From: Paractinoplanes brasiliensis
GTDB taxonomy: Bacteria > Actinomycetota > Actinomycetes > Mycobacteriales > Micromonosporaceae
NCBI RefSeq assembly: GCF_004362215.1
Contig: NZ_SNWR01000001.1
Location: forward strand, 2,978,001 to 3,042,000
Length of the DNA stretch: 64,000 bases
Direction: 5' to 3'
Shown: positions 18,668 through 27,897 of the stretch, piece by piece
Layout: every line of letters begins with the position of its first letter
Numbering within the stretch: the first letter of the stretch is position 1
Program-made: the position numbers and the translations under genes
Notes under the pieces: generated by a model
What the model saw: only the letters and a program-made list of their open reading frames with translations
Database searches by the model: none
What the model was told of the DNA's origin: nothing

Positions 18668-19933
18668 TCACGGGGCCTCCACCTGCCAGAGAGCGCTGAC
18701 CGGCATGGCTCGCATCTTGTCGCCGAACGGCAGAGTCGAGTCGCCGGTGTAGAGGACGACTCCGGCGACGAAGTCATCACCCAGCCGATCCGCGAGCCTG
18801 CGCAATCCTCGGAAGTCGTCGGACCGAACTGTCGACGCTGCCTTCACCTCGATGCCGACGACCTGACCCGACCGGTTCTCGAGCACGGCGTCCACCTCGT
18901 ATTGCTTCTGGTCGCGGTAGTGATACAGGTCGGCGCGCTGCCGAGACCACGTGAGCTGGCGGGCCAGCTCTGAAATCACGAAGGACTCAAGCAGCGGCCC
19001 GAACGGCGCGCCTGGCCGAAGCAGCGACCGCGCTTCTACCGATATCTCGTTGGAGGCAATGCCCGAGTCGACGAAGATCAGTTTCGGCGCTGCGGTCGTA
19101 CGCGTGCCCAGATTGCGCGACCAGCCGGGGATCCGCTTGATCAGGAAGATTTCCTCAAGGACGCGCAGATATCGCGCGACAGTCGGCCGGCTCAGCCCCA
19201 GCGTCGACTCGAGCGCATTGGCAGCGATGACCGTCGATGATCTGCCGGCCAGCAGGCGAACGAGCTTGCGCAGTTCGCCCTTGTGCTGAATGTCGGACAG
19301 CTGCCGGACGTCGCGGTCGACGAGCGCTTGTACGTAGGCGTCGAGGAACCGCTGACGACGCCGCGGGTCTTCGCGGGTAACGGCCTCGGGAAGGCCACCC
19401 CGTACGATTCTGGCGGCGTAGTCGGCGCGCGTCACCGCCGATCGGTGCCGCAGTTCGGGACCGGACGCGAAGACGGCGTCGACGAAGCCATCCGGCTGAC
19501 CGTCCATCTCGCCTTGGGAAAACGGCCACAGTTCGACGGTTTCCATCCTGCCGGGCAGGGCGTCGGGCGCAGCGATCATCCCGAACAGACGCGACGAGCC
19601 GGTAAGAAGATACCGTCCGGGGCGGGGATCCTCGTCCACCGATACTTTGATTGCGAGCAGCAGATCGGGGACTCGTTGGATCTCATCGATGGCCAGCAGA
19701 TCCATGGAATCGACGAACCCGGTGGGGTCTGCCAAGGCCGCATTTCGATCCCGTTCCCGGTCGAGGTCTCGCCAGGCGGCCAGCCGATCACCCGCCACGA
19801 TCCGGACGAGTGTGCTCTTGCCGGTCTGGCGCGCACCGTTGATCAGGACAACGCGCGTGTCGGCGAGGGCCGCGTCGACCTGGGCGGCGACCCGGCGTGG
19901 CGTCAAGGGCACAGGCACAACCCAGCTTATCAC
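18668..19933 (-). CDS. AAA+ ATPase with C-terminal DUF4143 nuclease-like domain
   Basis: About 421 residues from the GTG at 19933 (weak GAAGG upstream); a GTG at 19951 is possible, and the frame stays open to 20059 through repeat sequence. Walker A is GARQTGKST, Walker B LLAIDEIQ, and sensor-like LLTGSSRL follows. A winged-helix linker (LSRPTVARYLRVLEE) leads to the DUF4143 part, where YEVDAVL and GIEVKAAS resemble a PD-(D/E)XK core. This family is widespread and often horizontally moved, and its role is poorly defined. It is transcribed away from five 23-bp repeats that abut its start. Confidence 0.85.
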   Translation of the reverse strand: MISWVVPVPLTPRRVAAQVDAALADTRVVLINGARQTGKSTLVRIVAGDRLAAWRDLDRERDRNAALADPTGFVDSMDLLAIDEIQRVPDLLLAIKVSVDEDPRPGRYLLTGSSRLFGMIAAPDALPGRMETVELWPFSQGEMDGQPDGFVDAVFASGPELRHRSAVTRADYAARIVRGGLPEAVTREDPRRRQRFLDAYVQALVDRDVRQLSDIQHKGELRKLVRLLAGRSSTVIAANALESTLGLSRPTVARYLRVLEEIFLIKRIPGWSRNLGTRTTAAPKLIFVDSGIASNEISVEARSLLRPGAPFGPLLESFVISELARQLTWSRQRADLYHYRDQKQYEVDAVLENRSGQVVGIEVKAASTVRSDDFRGLRRLADRLGDDFVAGVVLYTGDSTLPFGDKMRAMPVSALWQVEAP

Positions 19934-19939
19934 CGAACC

Positions 19940-20054
19940 TTCGATCTGCACCCCTCTTCGCTTTCGATCTGCACCGTAGCCCGTTTTCGTTCTGCACCCC
20001 ATCGCGCTTTCGATCTGCGCGGCGAGGCGCGTTCGACCTGCCCCCGGGAGACCG
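19940..20054. repeat. five 23-bp direct repeats in front of the DUF4143 ATPase
   Basis: TTCGATCTGCACC-like cores start at 19940, 19963, 19986, 20009 and 20032, exactly 23 bases apart. The first two cores are identical, the others differ at one to three bases, and the 10-base remainders vary. In the ATPase direction the core reads GGTGCAGATCGAA. The array abuts the proposed ATPase start, so it lies in its leader, and translation through it gives meaningless peptide. The even spacing resembles iterons or an operator array. Confidence 0.9.
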
Positions 20055-20113
20055 AACACTTCATTCCGAATCGTCGATACAGTTACCAGCCGTAACAGAG
20101 GAGATACCTGCTG

Positions 20114-20142
20114 TTGACAGGGCGTCCGGGCGGGCGTCTACT
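20114..20142 (+). promoter_or_regulatory. predicted promoter of the second sugar ABC operon
   Basis: A perfect TTGACA (20114-20119) and TCTACT (20137-20142) are separated by 17 bases. The leader to the first start codon is about 50 bases. No palindromic operator was recognised. Confidence 0.5.
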
Positions 20143-20201
20143 GCGAGACAACGGCGCCTCTCGATGCGGCAGATCCCCGGCTGGGTCGGTTTGGAGGAGA
20201 C

Positions 20202-21236
20202 ATGCGCGATCCCGGAAGGTTGCTGGCCCTCGGCTGCGTGGTCACCCTCCTGACCGGCACGGCGACCGCCTGCAATCGGGGCAGTGGTGAGGACGTCGTC
20301 GGCCTCATCACCAAGACCGACACCAACCCGTTCTTCGTCCAGATGCGCAAGGGCGCCCAGAGCGCAGCCGAGCAGCAGGGGGTCGAGCTGCAGACCTTCG
20401 CCGGCAAGCAGGACGGCGACAACGAGGCCCAGGTGCAGGCGATCGAGAACCTGATGTCGTTCGGCGCCAAGGGCTTCCTGATCACCCCGAACGACTCGAA
20501 GGCGATCGTGCCCTCGATCGACAAGGCACACGAGGTCGACATGCTGGTCATCGCGCTCGACACGCCCGTCGACCCGCCCAACGCGGCCGACGCCACCTTC
20601 GCCACCGACAACTATCAGGCCGGCAAGCTGATCGGGCAGTGGGCCAGGGCGAAGTTCGAAAAGGACGGCAAAGAGGCGAGGATCGCGATGCTCGACCTCA
20701 ACGCCAACCAGGTCTCCGTCGACGTCAAACGCGACCAGGGCTTCCTCGACGGCTTCGGCATCGACATCGGCGACCCCAACCGGATCGGCGACGAGAACGA
20801 CCCGCGCATCGCCGGCCACGACGTCACCGACGGCGCCGAGGAGGGCGGCCGTACGGCGATGGAGAACCTGCTGCAGAAGGACTCGTCGATCAACCTGGTG
20901 TACACGATCAACGAGCCCGCGGCGGCCGGCGCCCACCTGGCTCTGCAAGCGGCCGGCAAGGACAAGGACACCGTCATCGTCTCGATCGACGGCGGCTGCC
21001 CCGGGGTCGACAACGTCGCCAAAGGGATCATCGGGGCCACCTCGATGCAGTTCCCGCTCAAGATGGCGCAGCTGGGCGTCGACGCCATCGCCGCGTACGC
21101 GAAAGACGGAACCCGCCCGCAGGTGACACCGGGCAAGGACTTCTACGACACCGGAACCGAACTGATCACCGACGACCCGCAGGCCGGCGTGGAGGCCAAG
21201 GACTCCACGTGGGGCAAGCAGAACTGCTGGGGTTGA
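20202..21236 (+). CDS. sugar-binding lipoprotein of a CUT2 ABC importer
   Basis: 344 residues with a lipoprotein signal (LLTGTATAC). The Peripla_BP_4 fold is shown by VVGLITKTDTNPFFVQMRKG at the start of the mature part, DTPVDPPNAADATFATDN in the middle and SIDGGCPGVDNVAKG near residue 265. The pattern resembles fructose- and ribose-binding proteins. GGAGGAG precedes the ATG. It is the first of three tightly packed genes with the order binding protein, permease, ATPase, as in frcBCA. The substrate cannot be fixed, because no catabolic gene is linked. Confidence 0.87.
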   Translation: MRDPGRLLALGCVVTLLTGTATACNRGSGEDVVGLITKTDTNPFFVQMRKGAQSAAEQQGVELQTFAGKQDGDNEAQVQAIENLMSFGAKGFLITPNDSKAIVPSIDKAHEVDMLVIALDTPVDPPNAADATFATDNYQAGKLIGQWARAKFEKDGKEARIAMLDLNANQVSVDVKRDQGFLDGFGIDIGDPNRIGDENDPRIAGHDVTDGAEEGGRTAMENLLQKDSSINLVYTINEPAAAGAHLALQAAGKDKDTVIVSIDGGCPGVDNVAKGIIGATSMQFPLKMAQLGVDAIAAYAKDGTRPQVTPGKDFYDTGTELITDDPQAGVEAKDSTWGKQNCWG

Positions 21237-21237
21237 C

Positions 21238-22251
21238 ATGTCCTCCACGACAGCCGATTTCGACGTACGCAAGGACGACTCGCTCGGCCTGCGCATCCAG
21301 CACCTGTTGCACTCCAACCCCGTACTGGGACCGCTGGCCGTTCTCGTCGTGGCGATCATCGCGTTCTCGATCGTCAACGGCCGGTTCCTGACCGCGACCA
21401 ACCTCTCGCTCGTGCTTCAGCAGGTAACGGTCATCGCCACGCTCGCGCTGGGCCAGACGCTGATCATCCTGACCGCGGGCATCGACCTGTCGGCCGGCGC
21501 GATCGCGGTCTTCTCGTCGATCCTGATGGCCACGTTCTGCGTCGACGCCGGGATGCCCGGAATCGTCGCGCTGCTGCTCGGCTTCGCCTGCGGCACGGCG
21601 ATGGGCGCCATCAACGGTTTCCTGGTGACTCGGATGAAACTGCCACCCTTCATCGTCACCCTGGGCACGCTGACCATTTTCTTCTCGCTGAACTCGGTCG
21701 TGAGCAACAGCGAGACCGTACGGGGAACCGACATGCCCGGCTTGATGACGTGGACGGGCAACTCCATCCCGATCGGCGACTTCCGATTGACGTACGGGTC
21801 GATCATCATGCTCCTGCTTTTCGGGTTCTTCTTCTACGCGCTCGGCAACACCGCATGGGGCAAACACGTGTACGCCACCGGTGACGACTCGGAGGCCGCG
21901 CGGCTGGCCGGCATCCAGACCAACCGGGTGCTGTTCTCGGTCTACACCGTGGCGGGCCTGCTCTACGCGATCGGCGGCTGGATCCTCATCGGCCGGCTCG
22001 CCTCGGCCAGCCCCAACGTGGGCGTCGAATACAACCTCGACTCGATCACCGCGGTTGTGCTCGGCGGCACCAGCCTCTTCGGCGGACGCGGCAGCGTGAT
22101 CGGCACCCTGATCGGCGCGCTGATCGTCGGTGTGTTCCGCAACGGCCTGCAGCTCGGCGGCGTCGAAGTGGTCTGGCAGGGCTTCGCGATCGGCCTGTTG
22201 GTGCTGGTCGCGGTCTCGCTCGACCAGTGGATCAGGAAGGTGCGGACATGA
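21238..22251 (+). CDS. CUT2 ABC sugar permease
   Basis: 337 residues with multiple hydrophobic segments and the family motif LTAGIDLSAGAIAV near residue 77. ATGDDSEAARLAGIQTNRV near residue 210 is the conserved cytoplasmic loop. Its ATG is 1 base after the binding-protein stop. Only one permease gene is present, unlike the rhamnose operon, so it probably forms a homodimer. Confidence 0.88.
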   Translation: MSSTTADFDVRKDDSLGLRIQHLLHSNPVLGPLAVLVVAIIAFSIVNGRFLTATNLSLVLQQVTVIATLALGQTLIILTAGIDLSAGAIAVFSSILMATFCVDAGMPGIVALLLGFACGTAMGAINGFLVTRMKLPPFIVTLGTLTIFFSLNSVVSNSETVRGTDMPGLMTWTGNSIPIGDFRLTYGSIIMLLLFGFFFYALGNTAWGKHVYATGDDSEAARLAGIQTNRVLFSVYTVAGLLYAIGGWILIGRLASASPNVGVEYNLDSITAVVLGGTSLFGGRGSVIGTLIGALIVGVFRNGLQLGGVEVVWQGFAIGLLVLVAVSLDQWIRKVRT

Positions 22252-23024
22252 CCACCGACGGCACCCCGGTTCTGCGGGCGAAAGGCCTCACCAAGCGGTA
22301 CGGCCGGGTCGTGGCGATCAACGGCAGCGACCTCGAGCTGTATCCCGGCGAGATCCTCGCGGTCATCGGCGACAACGGCGCCGGCAAATCCAGCCTGATC
22401 AAGGCCCTGTCCGGCGCGCTGGTCCCGGACGAGGGCGAGATCTTCCTCGACGGGCGACAGGTCCGCTTCCGCACGCCCATGGACGCGCGCGCCGCAGGCA
22501 TCGAGACCGTGTATCAGACGCTCGCGGTGGCGCCCGGCCTCGACATCGCCGACAACCTGTTCCTCGGTCGTGAGGAGCGCAAACCCGGCCTCCTGGGCTC
22601 GGTGTTCCGGATGCTCGACCGTGGGCACATGCGGTCGGAGGCCAAACGGCACATGAGCGACCTCGGCGTCGCCACGCTGCAGAACATCGGCCAGGCCGTG
22701 GAGTCGCTTTCCGGCGGGCAGCGGCAGGCCGTCGCGGTGGCCCGGTCGGCCGCGTTCGGCAGCAAGGTGGTGATCCTCGACGAGCCGACGGCGGCGCTCG
22801 GCGTCAAGGAGGGCAACCGGGTGCTGCAGCTGATCCGCGACGTGCGTGACCGCGGGCTACCGGTCATCCTGATCAGCCACAACATGCCACACGTGTACGA
22901 GGTGGCCGACCGCATCCACATCCAGCGGCTCGGCCGCCGCGTCGCCGTGATCACCCCTGAGTCGCACTCGATGAGCGAGGCGGTGGCCATCATGACCGGC
23001 GCCGCCGAACCCCCACCGAACTGA
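22248..23024 (+). CDS. single-domain ABC sugar importer ATPase
   Basis: About 258 residues from the ATG that overlaps the permease stop (ATGA). Walker A is GDNGAGKSS, the signature is LSGGQRQAV, and Walker B with its glutamate is VVILDEPTAAL. Unlike typical CUT2 importers, it has only one ABC domain, as in the fructose ATPase FrcA, so it should work as a dimer. It ends 10 bases before a convergent small gene. Confidence 0.88.
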   Translation: MTTDGTPVLRAKGLTKRYGRVVAINGSDLELYPGEILAVIGDNGAGKSSLIKALSGALVPDEGEIFLDGRQVRFRTPMDARAAGIETVYQTLAVAPGLDIADNLFLGREERKPGLLGSVFRMLDRGHMRSEAKRHMSDLGVATLQNIGQAVESLSGGQRQAVAVARSAAFGSKVVILDEPTAALGVKEGNRVLQLIRDVRDRGLPVILISHNMPHVYEVADRIHIQRLGRRVAVITPESHSMSEAVAIMTGAAEPPPN

Positions 23025-23034
23025 CGGCCTTCGG

Positions 23035-23256
23035 CTACTTCTTTTTCTTCTTGCCCTTCTTGTCGTCGCCGAACATCGCGCCGAGCATGACGCTGTCCCG
23101 CTCGCCGGCGGCCTCACGCGCGTTCTTCGGCTCCCGAACGGCAACCTTCCAGAACACAGCGACGATCACAACCAACCAGGCCCACCAGGGAATACCCGAT
23201 TCCGGCCCGAAAAGCGCATCCGTCACAGCCGACGCAGTGTCGAGGTATTGCTCCAT
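23035..23256 (-). CDS. small single-span membrane protein with lysine tail
   Basis: 73 residues, not recognised as a named family. A short outer part is followed by one transmembrane segment (WWAWLVVIVAVFWKVAV, about residues 24-40) and a charged tail ending DDKKGKKKKK. AGGAG stands 6 bases before the ATG, which supports translation. The positive tail should be cytoplasmic. It lies between the sugar ABC operon and the HEPN-like gene, with no clear link to either. Confidence 0.7.
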   Translation of the reverse strand: MEQYLDTASAVTDALFGPESGIPWWAWLVVIVAVFWKVAVREPKNAREAAGERDSVMLGAMFGDDKKGKKKKK

Positions 23257-23336
23257 CCGTGGCTCCTCGCTCGCTCCTGGAAAGTCGGCTCTGTGATCGG
23301 CCGCGGAGCGCCCAGCTTGAGCAATATTTCGTACTG

Positions 23337-24953
23337 TCAGTCCAAGAGCCCGGTCAAGGGCGGCCCGAGTGGATCACCGACCAACGCCAGCGAATTCTCG
23401 GCCCGAGCGGCCAAGTCCAGCGGCTCGATCCCCAGGGTCAACGCCGCGTGCAGCAGGCGGTCCAGGCCGGCGCCCACAAGAGGTGCCGCAGTGCGAAGCG
23501 CTGCGTCGAGCGCCACTGCGGCGGTGGTGCCGCCGTGGGCAACGATGTTTCGCTGTCGATACAGGCGTCGAAGTGCCGCCTCGAACACCACCCTTACGTC
23601 ACTCAGCTCCTTCTGCGGATCCGCGAGCAGCCGCGCCATCCGTTGACAGGCCGCCACATCGCCTGGACTCGACACGGCGGGTTTGACTCCCTTGGAAAGC
23701 GCTTCGGCCACCAATTGGCACCGCTGCGCATTGGTCCGTGTCCGCTGAAGTGCCTCGCTGAGGTCGTCCGGCTGGGCCGGACGATGCCGGTACGACAAAG
23801 CAGTCAGCTCCGCGCGCGGCCAGGAGCAGGCCACGAGTGCTGCCAACCGGTCGGCCGCCACGGCTCGGTCGGCGTCCGGGTCGGCCTTGTCGCCGGGGTG
23901 ATGCAACAGCGACTCGATCGCGGCCCATGCACCAGACACCGCGGGGGCCGGCGGCCCTTCGTTCAGCGGAGCGGCAAGTTCCAGCGCGTCATCAAGGCGA
24001 TCGGACGCAGTGACCGAATACATCGTGCGTTCCCGCTTCAGCGACAGCACATCGGCGCCTCGAGCCGGCGGCTGTACCGGCAATGAGTCGGGATGAGACG
24101 CCACCCACGCACGGCCAACGGGCTCCAGCCGGCCTCGGCCGGTTCGCGCGTACGAGCTGCGTGCTTGCAGCCGCAGGACGAGACCTCCTGCGGCGCGTAC
24201 CGCGGCAACCGGATCTTTCGCTCGCAGATAATAGATGAACCCGCCGTTGTGCCGCGGCGGCTGCATGACGCCTTGCTTTCTGAACCACGCGGCCGTGGCC
24301 TGCGCGGATCGCCATTCCGGCAGCGGCTCGGCGAGCGTTTGATAGCTCGGCACGGACACGAACGGCACCATCACCTCAAATTCGCTGTCACTGGTAGCCG
24401 CCAGATCCGTGGCAACTTCCAGAAGATGACGAAGCGTTACACCGGGCGCTTGGCTGGTGTCGTGCACCCATCGGTGCAAGCGGCCGGAACTCCAGCCTCG
24501 ATCAAGCAGATGCGTGGCGATGGCACGCGCAAGCCGTTCAGGCGACGGTGGCCTCGTACTCTCGACCGTCTCGGCCCACCGATCGAGATAGCCGTCATTC
24601 ACCAACGGCATGAGCTGCCGCAGACGTCGACGTTGCTGGCTGTCGGGTGCCAAGCCTGAGCGCAACAGGTCTGTCAACTCTTTGCGCAACCGGCTGTCAC
24701 CCAGACCACGGTCAGGCCCGAGCAGGCGTTCGAGGGTCCGGAGATACCAGGACACCGCCCCAGGACTCAGTACTTGTTGACGCTGCCAGTCGCCGGTCTC
24801 CCACGCCTCTTCCAGCGCCAGCGCGCTGCTGACGTCCCACAGCCGCCGCGGCCACGGCGACGTGTCGGCGAAGAAGTCCATGAGCCTCGCGGTCACGTGC
24901 GCGGCGTACGGGGAAGTCAGGAGCGCGTCCAGTTGAGCAGGTTGCCTCGTCAC
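23337..24953 (-). CDS. unknown large protein with a HEPN-like RX4H motif
   Basis: 538 residues from a GTG; no named family recognised. It is alpha-helical in composition, with no signal peptide or membrane segment. Near the C terminus, RNIVAH (residues 468-473) within YRQRNIVAHGG matches the RX4-6H signature of HEPN domains, many of which are RNases in toxin and defence systems. The helix before it (FEAALRRLYRQ) and the amphipathic region after it fit. The first 300 residues show no motif known to me. It lies in the same direction as the SF1 helicase 177 bases upstream, separated by a hairpin. Confidence 0.75.
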   Translation of the reverse strand: MTRQPAQLDALLTSPYAAHVTARLMDFFADTSPWPRRLWDVSSALALEEAWETGDWQRQQVLSPGAVSWYLRTLERLLGPDRGLGDSRLRKELTDLLRSGLAPDSQQRRRLRQLMPLVNDGYLDRWAETVESTRPPSPERLARAIATHLLDRGWSSGRLHRWVHDTSQAPGVTLRHLLEVATDLAATSDSEFEVMVPFVSVPSYQTLAEPLPEWRSAQATAAWFRKQGVMQPPRHNGGFIYYLRAKDPVAAVRAAGGLVLRLQARSSYARTGRGRLEPVGRAWVASHPDSLPVQPPARGADVLSLKRERTMYSVTASDRLDDALELAAPLNEGPPAPAVSGAWAAIESLLHHPGDKADPDADRAVAADRLAALVACSWPRAELTALSYRHRPAQPDDLSEALQRTRTNAQRCQLVAEALSKGVKPAVSSPGDVAACQRMARLLADPQKELSDVRVVFEAALRRLYRQRNIVAHGGTTAAVALDAALRTAAPLVGAGLDRLLHAALTLGIEPLDLAARAENSLALVGDPLGPPLTGLLD

Positions 24954-24998
24954 GGTGTGTTATGCTTCCACCAGAGCTGCACGCTCGAAGTCTAAAGT

Positions 24999-25029
24999 TG
25001 GGGAGCCGCCTCCAAAGGGCCGCTCCCCA
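24999..25029 (-). terminator. hairpin between helicase and HEPN-like gene
   Basis: TGGGGAGC and GCTCCCCA form an 8-bp perfect stem around a GC-rich loop that can extend the pairing. It lies 46 bases before the HEPN-like start and 101 bases after the helicase stop. It may end the helicase transcript, attenuate read-through, or act in the leader of the downstream gene. Confidence 0.5.
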
Positions 25030-25129
25030 CTTTCTTTCCGCAGCTCACCTGCGTTCTGCTCACCTCAAATTCCCCACCGCGGCGGGCGTGTCACGCGACT
25101 AGGTCAACGGCCTCACTGCAGGGCCTGGC

Positions 25130-27802
25130 CTAATCGGCTGTGTCGCCGGGCAGGGGTGGGGAACACGTGGCAACGCCGCCGGCCAGTTCGAGGGCGGCTC
25201 GGCGGGGGTCGCCGTGCCAGCGGCTCGCGAAGACGTCGCGCAACTGCCAGCCCGCCAAGGTCAGGGCTCGGCGCCGGGCCAGGTGGGCGTCGGGGCCGTC
25301 AGGATGGGGGCCGCAGAGGACGCCGATGGGGCTCTCGGCCGGGCCCAGGCAGAGATCTATCGTCCAGCGGCCGACCCCGTACGCGGGGCGGGTGGGCACG
25401 TCCAGTCGGGCCAGCTCGGTGGCCAGGTCAGCCGCCCACCCGGCCGGCGCGGGCGGGCTCGGATCGCGGGCGGTGGGGCCGGCTTGCGCGTACGCGAAGA
25501 ACTCGCCGATCAGGCCGCCCGGCTTGGTCAAGGCCGTCGCCACGACGAGTTTGCGCCGGGCCCGGGTGACCATCACGTTGAACAGGTTCGGGTCGGCGGC
25601 GAACCGGCGGCGGGCCGGTGGATCGCCGGGCGCCAGGCCCAGCGACACGATCACGACCTCGGCCTCGCTGCCTTGGAAGGCGTGCACCGTCCCCACGCGC
25701 AGGCCGAGCTCCTCGATCCGTTCGACCGGGTAGGCCTCGACCAGCGCCGCCTCCAGGGCGTCGGCCTGCGCGCGGAACGGTGAGATCACCCCGATCCCCC
25801 GGGTGCCGGACGCCGCCTCCTTCTCGACCGCCGCGAGCACAGCCTCGACCTCGTCCGGCGTGTGCAGCACGTCGATCGCGCCGGTGTTCTCGCCCGCCGG
25901 CGTACGGGTCAGGATGTCCAGCTTGTCGCCGTAGAAGCGCCGGGCCGAGAAGCCGATCAGGTGCGGCACGCTGCGGTGATGCTCGGCCAGCCAGGTCGCC
26001 GGGGCAGCGCCCGCCGCGACGTCGTAGGCGCTCATCCGGCGTACGTCCAAACGCTCGTCCGCCTCGTGCCGCGCCAGCACCTCGACCACGTCGACGTCGC
26101 TCACGAACGAGACGAACCGCAGCTGGCGTGGATCACCCACCACCAGCGCGCGGCGGGCCCGGGCCAGCACCGGAGCCGCCCGTACCTGATCCACATGGGA
26201 CGCCTCGTCGAGCACCACCAGGTCGAACATCCCGGGCGCGGCGGGCAGCAAATCCTCGACGTCGGCCACCGTGCCGATCCACAGCGGGAGCGCGCGTGTC
26301 AGCGGCCCGGCCTCGATCGTGGCCAGCAGCTCGCGGCGGCGGTTACGCCCGGCTCGCAGCGCGGCGGCCAGTTCGGCGGCGCAACGACGGGCGGACCGGT
26401 CCCAGCGGCGCTCGCTGCGGGCACTGCGGCGCATCGCGTCCCCGATCGCCTGGGCCAGCGCGTTCTCGGCCTCGTGCAGGGCGGCCCACTGCGGTTCGAG
26501 ATCGGTGCCACCGGTCGCGGCGAGGTGAGCGGCGGCGCGCTGGGCGGTCGCCGCGGCCAGGGCATCCCGTACGCGCTCGGGCGAACCCATCCGTCGCAGT
26601 GTCCACCAGCGGGCCAGGCCACCACGGTCGAGCCGGGCAGCGGCCCGTTCCAGGTCGACGCCGTCGCGGAAGGCGCCGGGCACGTCCGCGGTCAGTCCCG
26701 GAAGCAGCGGTTGCCATTCCGGCAGCTCGGCCGCCCGCAATTCGATCTCGAGCGCCGCCTTCAAGGTCGACCGCATTTCCCGTACGCGGGCAAGAGCGCG
26801 ACGGACCCGATCAGCGTCCGCCCGCAACTCGCTCTCGGTCGCCCCGTCGCCGAAGCCCGCGGTCAGCTCGGCGACCAGGCTCTCCCGCCGGGCCGCATCG
26901 CCGAAGAGCACCGGAACCGGGCCCGGATACCGTTCGAGCAGCCCGGCCAGCACCTCGGCGGCGTGCGGCGACTGGGTGGCCACCAGCACCGACCCGCCGC
27001 GGTGCACAACCTCGAGCGCGGCCGCGACCACGGTGTGGCTCTTGCCGTTGCCCGGCGCCCCCGAGACGACGGTGATCGGGGCCGTGCGCACCCGGCGAAC
27101 CACTTCGGCCTGAGCCTCGCTCAAGGGCAGGGGCGAAACCACCTCCGTACGGTCCTTTTCGGACTCGCCGCACGTGTCGTAGATCGAGGCCAGGGCCGTG
27201 CCCGCCAGCTCGCGCCCCGCCCAGCTGCGCAAACTGTCGGCGAGACCGGCTCCGAAGACGTCCCGTACCACGAACAGCGCGGGCTCGGAAACGAGCACCA
27301 CCCGATCGTCGGGGGCACGGCGCCCGGTCGCGTGCGCGTCCACCGGCAGCCCCGTCGCCTCGGCGGCCGACCACAGCCAGGCCTTGCTGCCGGTCGCCTC
27401 CAGCCACCCCGGCCCGGCCAGCCCCGGCGCCGCCTCCAGCGCGGCCGCGAGCGTCCGGTCCGCGATCAGCGGCGTGATCTCGATGTCGCCGGCCGGGACG
27501 ACCCGATAACCCAGCAGCCCACGCTCAAGCCGTACGGGCTGGCTGAGCAACGGCACCCGGATCTTGCGAAGCTTGCCGTCGATCTCCGTCCGCCCGACCA
27601 GGAAACCCCAGCCTCGCCGCAGCGGCCGCTCCTCGCGGTGCAGAGCCCCGATCGCGGCGAGCCGGTTGGCCTGTTTCGTGCGGCCCACCTTTTCCGCGTC
27701 GTCCAGCCACACCAGCGGACCGCCACGGCTGACGTCCAGCTCGCGGTCGTTGTTCGCCGGAGCCAGCTCGGCCAGCACCTCAAGCACACGGGACGGCAAC
27801 AT
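25130..27802 (-). CDS. SF1 (DNA2/NAM7-like) helicase with C-terminal nuclease-like domain
   Basis: 890 residues. The N-terminal 220 residues are unassigned. The helicase core has Walker A GAPGNGKSHT (residues 248-257), a 200-residue arginine-rich coiled insert, Walker B LVVLDEASHVDQ, VVGDPRQLRFVS (motif III), GVISPFRAQ and VGTVHAFQGSEAEVVIVS (motif V), and VMVTRARRKLVV (motif VI). The last 80 residues, WTIDLCL through ALTLAGWQLRDVFASRW, resemble the small endonuclease-like domain (DUF559/MTES_1575 type) that ends some actinomycete helicases. Such fusions are often found in genome-defence loci. Confidence 0.85.
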   Translation of the reverse strand: MLPSRVLEVLAELAPANNDRELDVSRGGPLVWLDDAEKVGRTKQANRLAAIGALHREERPLRRGWGFLVGRTEIDGKLRKIRVPLLSQPVRLERGLLGYRVVPAGDIEITPLIADRTLAAALEAAPGLAGPGWLEATGSKAWLWSAAEATGLPVDAHATGRRAPDDRVVLVSEPALFVVRDVFGAGLADSLRSWAGRELAGTALASIYDTCGESEKDRTEVVSPLPLSEAQAEVVRRVRTAPITVVSGAPGNGKSHTVVAAALEVVHRGGSVLVATQSPHAAEVLAGLLERYPGPVPVLFGDAARRESLVAELTAGFGDGATESELRADADRVRRALARVREMRSTLKAALEIELRAAELPEWQPLLPGLTADVPGAFRDGVDLERAAARLDRGGLARWWTLRRMGSPERVRDALAAATAQRAAAHLAATGGTDLEPQWAALHEAENALAQAIGDAMRRSARSERRWDRSARRCAAELAAALRAGRNRRRELLATIEAGPLTRALPLWIGTVADVEDLLPAAPGMFDLVVLDEASHVDQVRAAPVLARARRALVVGDPRQLRFVSFVSDVDVVEVLARHEADERLDVRRMSAYDVAAGAAPATWLAEHHRSVPHLIGFSARRFYGDKLDILTRTPAGENTGAIDVLHTPDEVEAVLAAVEKEAASGTRGIGVISPFRAQADALEAALVEAYPVERIEELGLRVGTVHAFQGSEAEVVIVSLGLAPGDPPARRRFAADPNLFNVMVTRARRKLVVATALTKPGGLIGEFFAYAQAGPTARDPSPPAPAGWAADLATELARLDVPTRPAYGVGRWTIDLCLGPAESPIGVLCGPHPDGPDAHLARRRALTLAGWQLRDVFASRWHGDPRRAALELAGGVATCSPPLPGDTAD

Positions 27803-27897
27803 CGAGCCCGAGGCTACCGTGACCAGGCACGCCGGCCCCGCTCACGCCGGGCCCAGGTGGCGGCCGTGTCCACGCCGAACAGGCCGGTCAGGGGCAC

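Noticed and set aside
18668..20059. Longer DUF4143 ATPase start at 20059
   Set aside because: The extra N terminus is a translation of the 23-bp repeats, not protein-like.
24999..25029. tRNA or other RNA gene in the helicase-HEPN gap
   Set aside because: Only a simple hairpin; no cloverleaf arms or CCA-like end.
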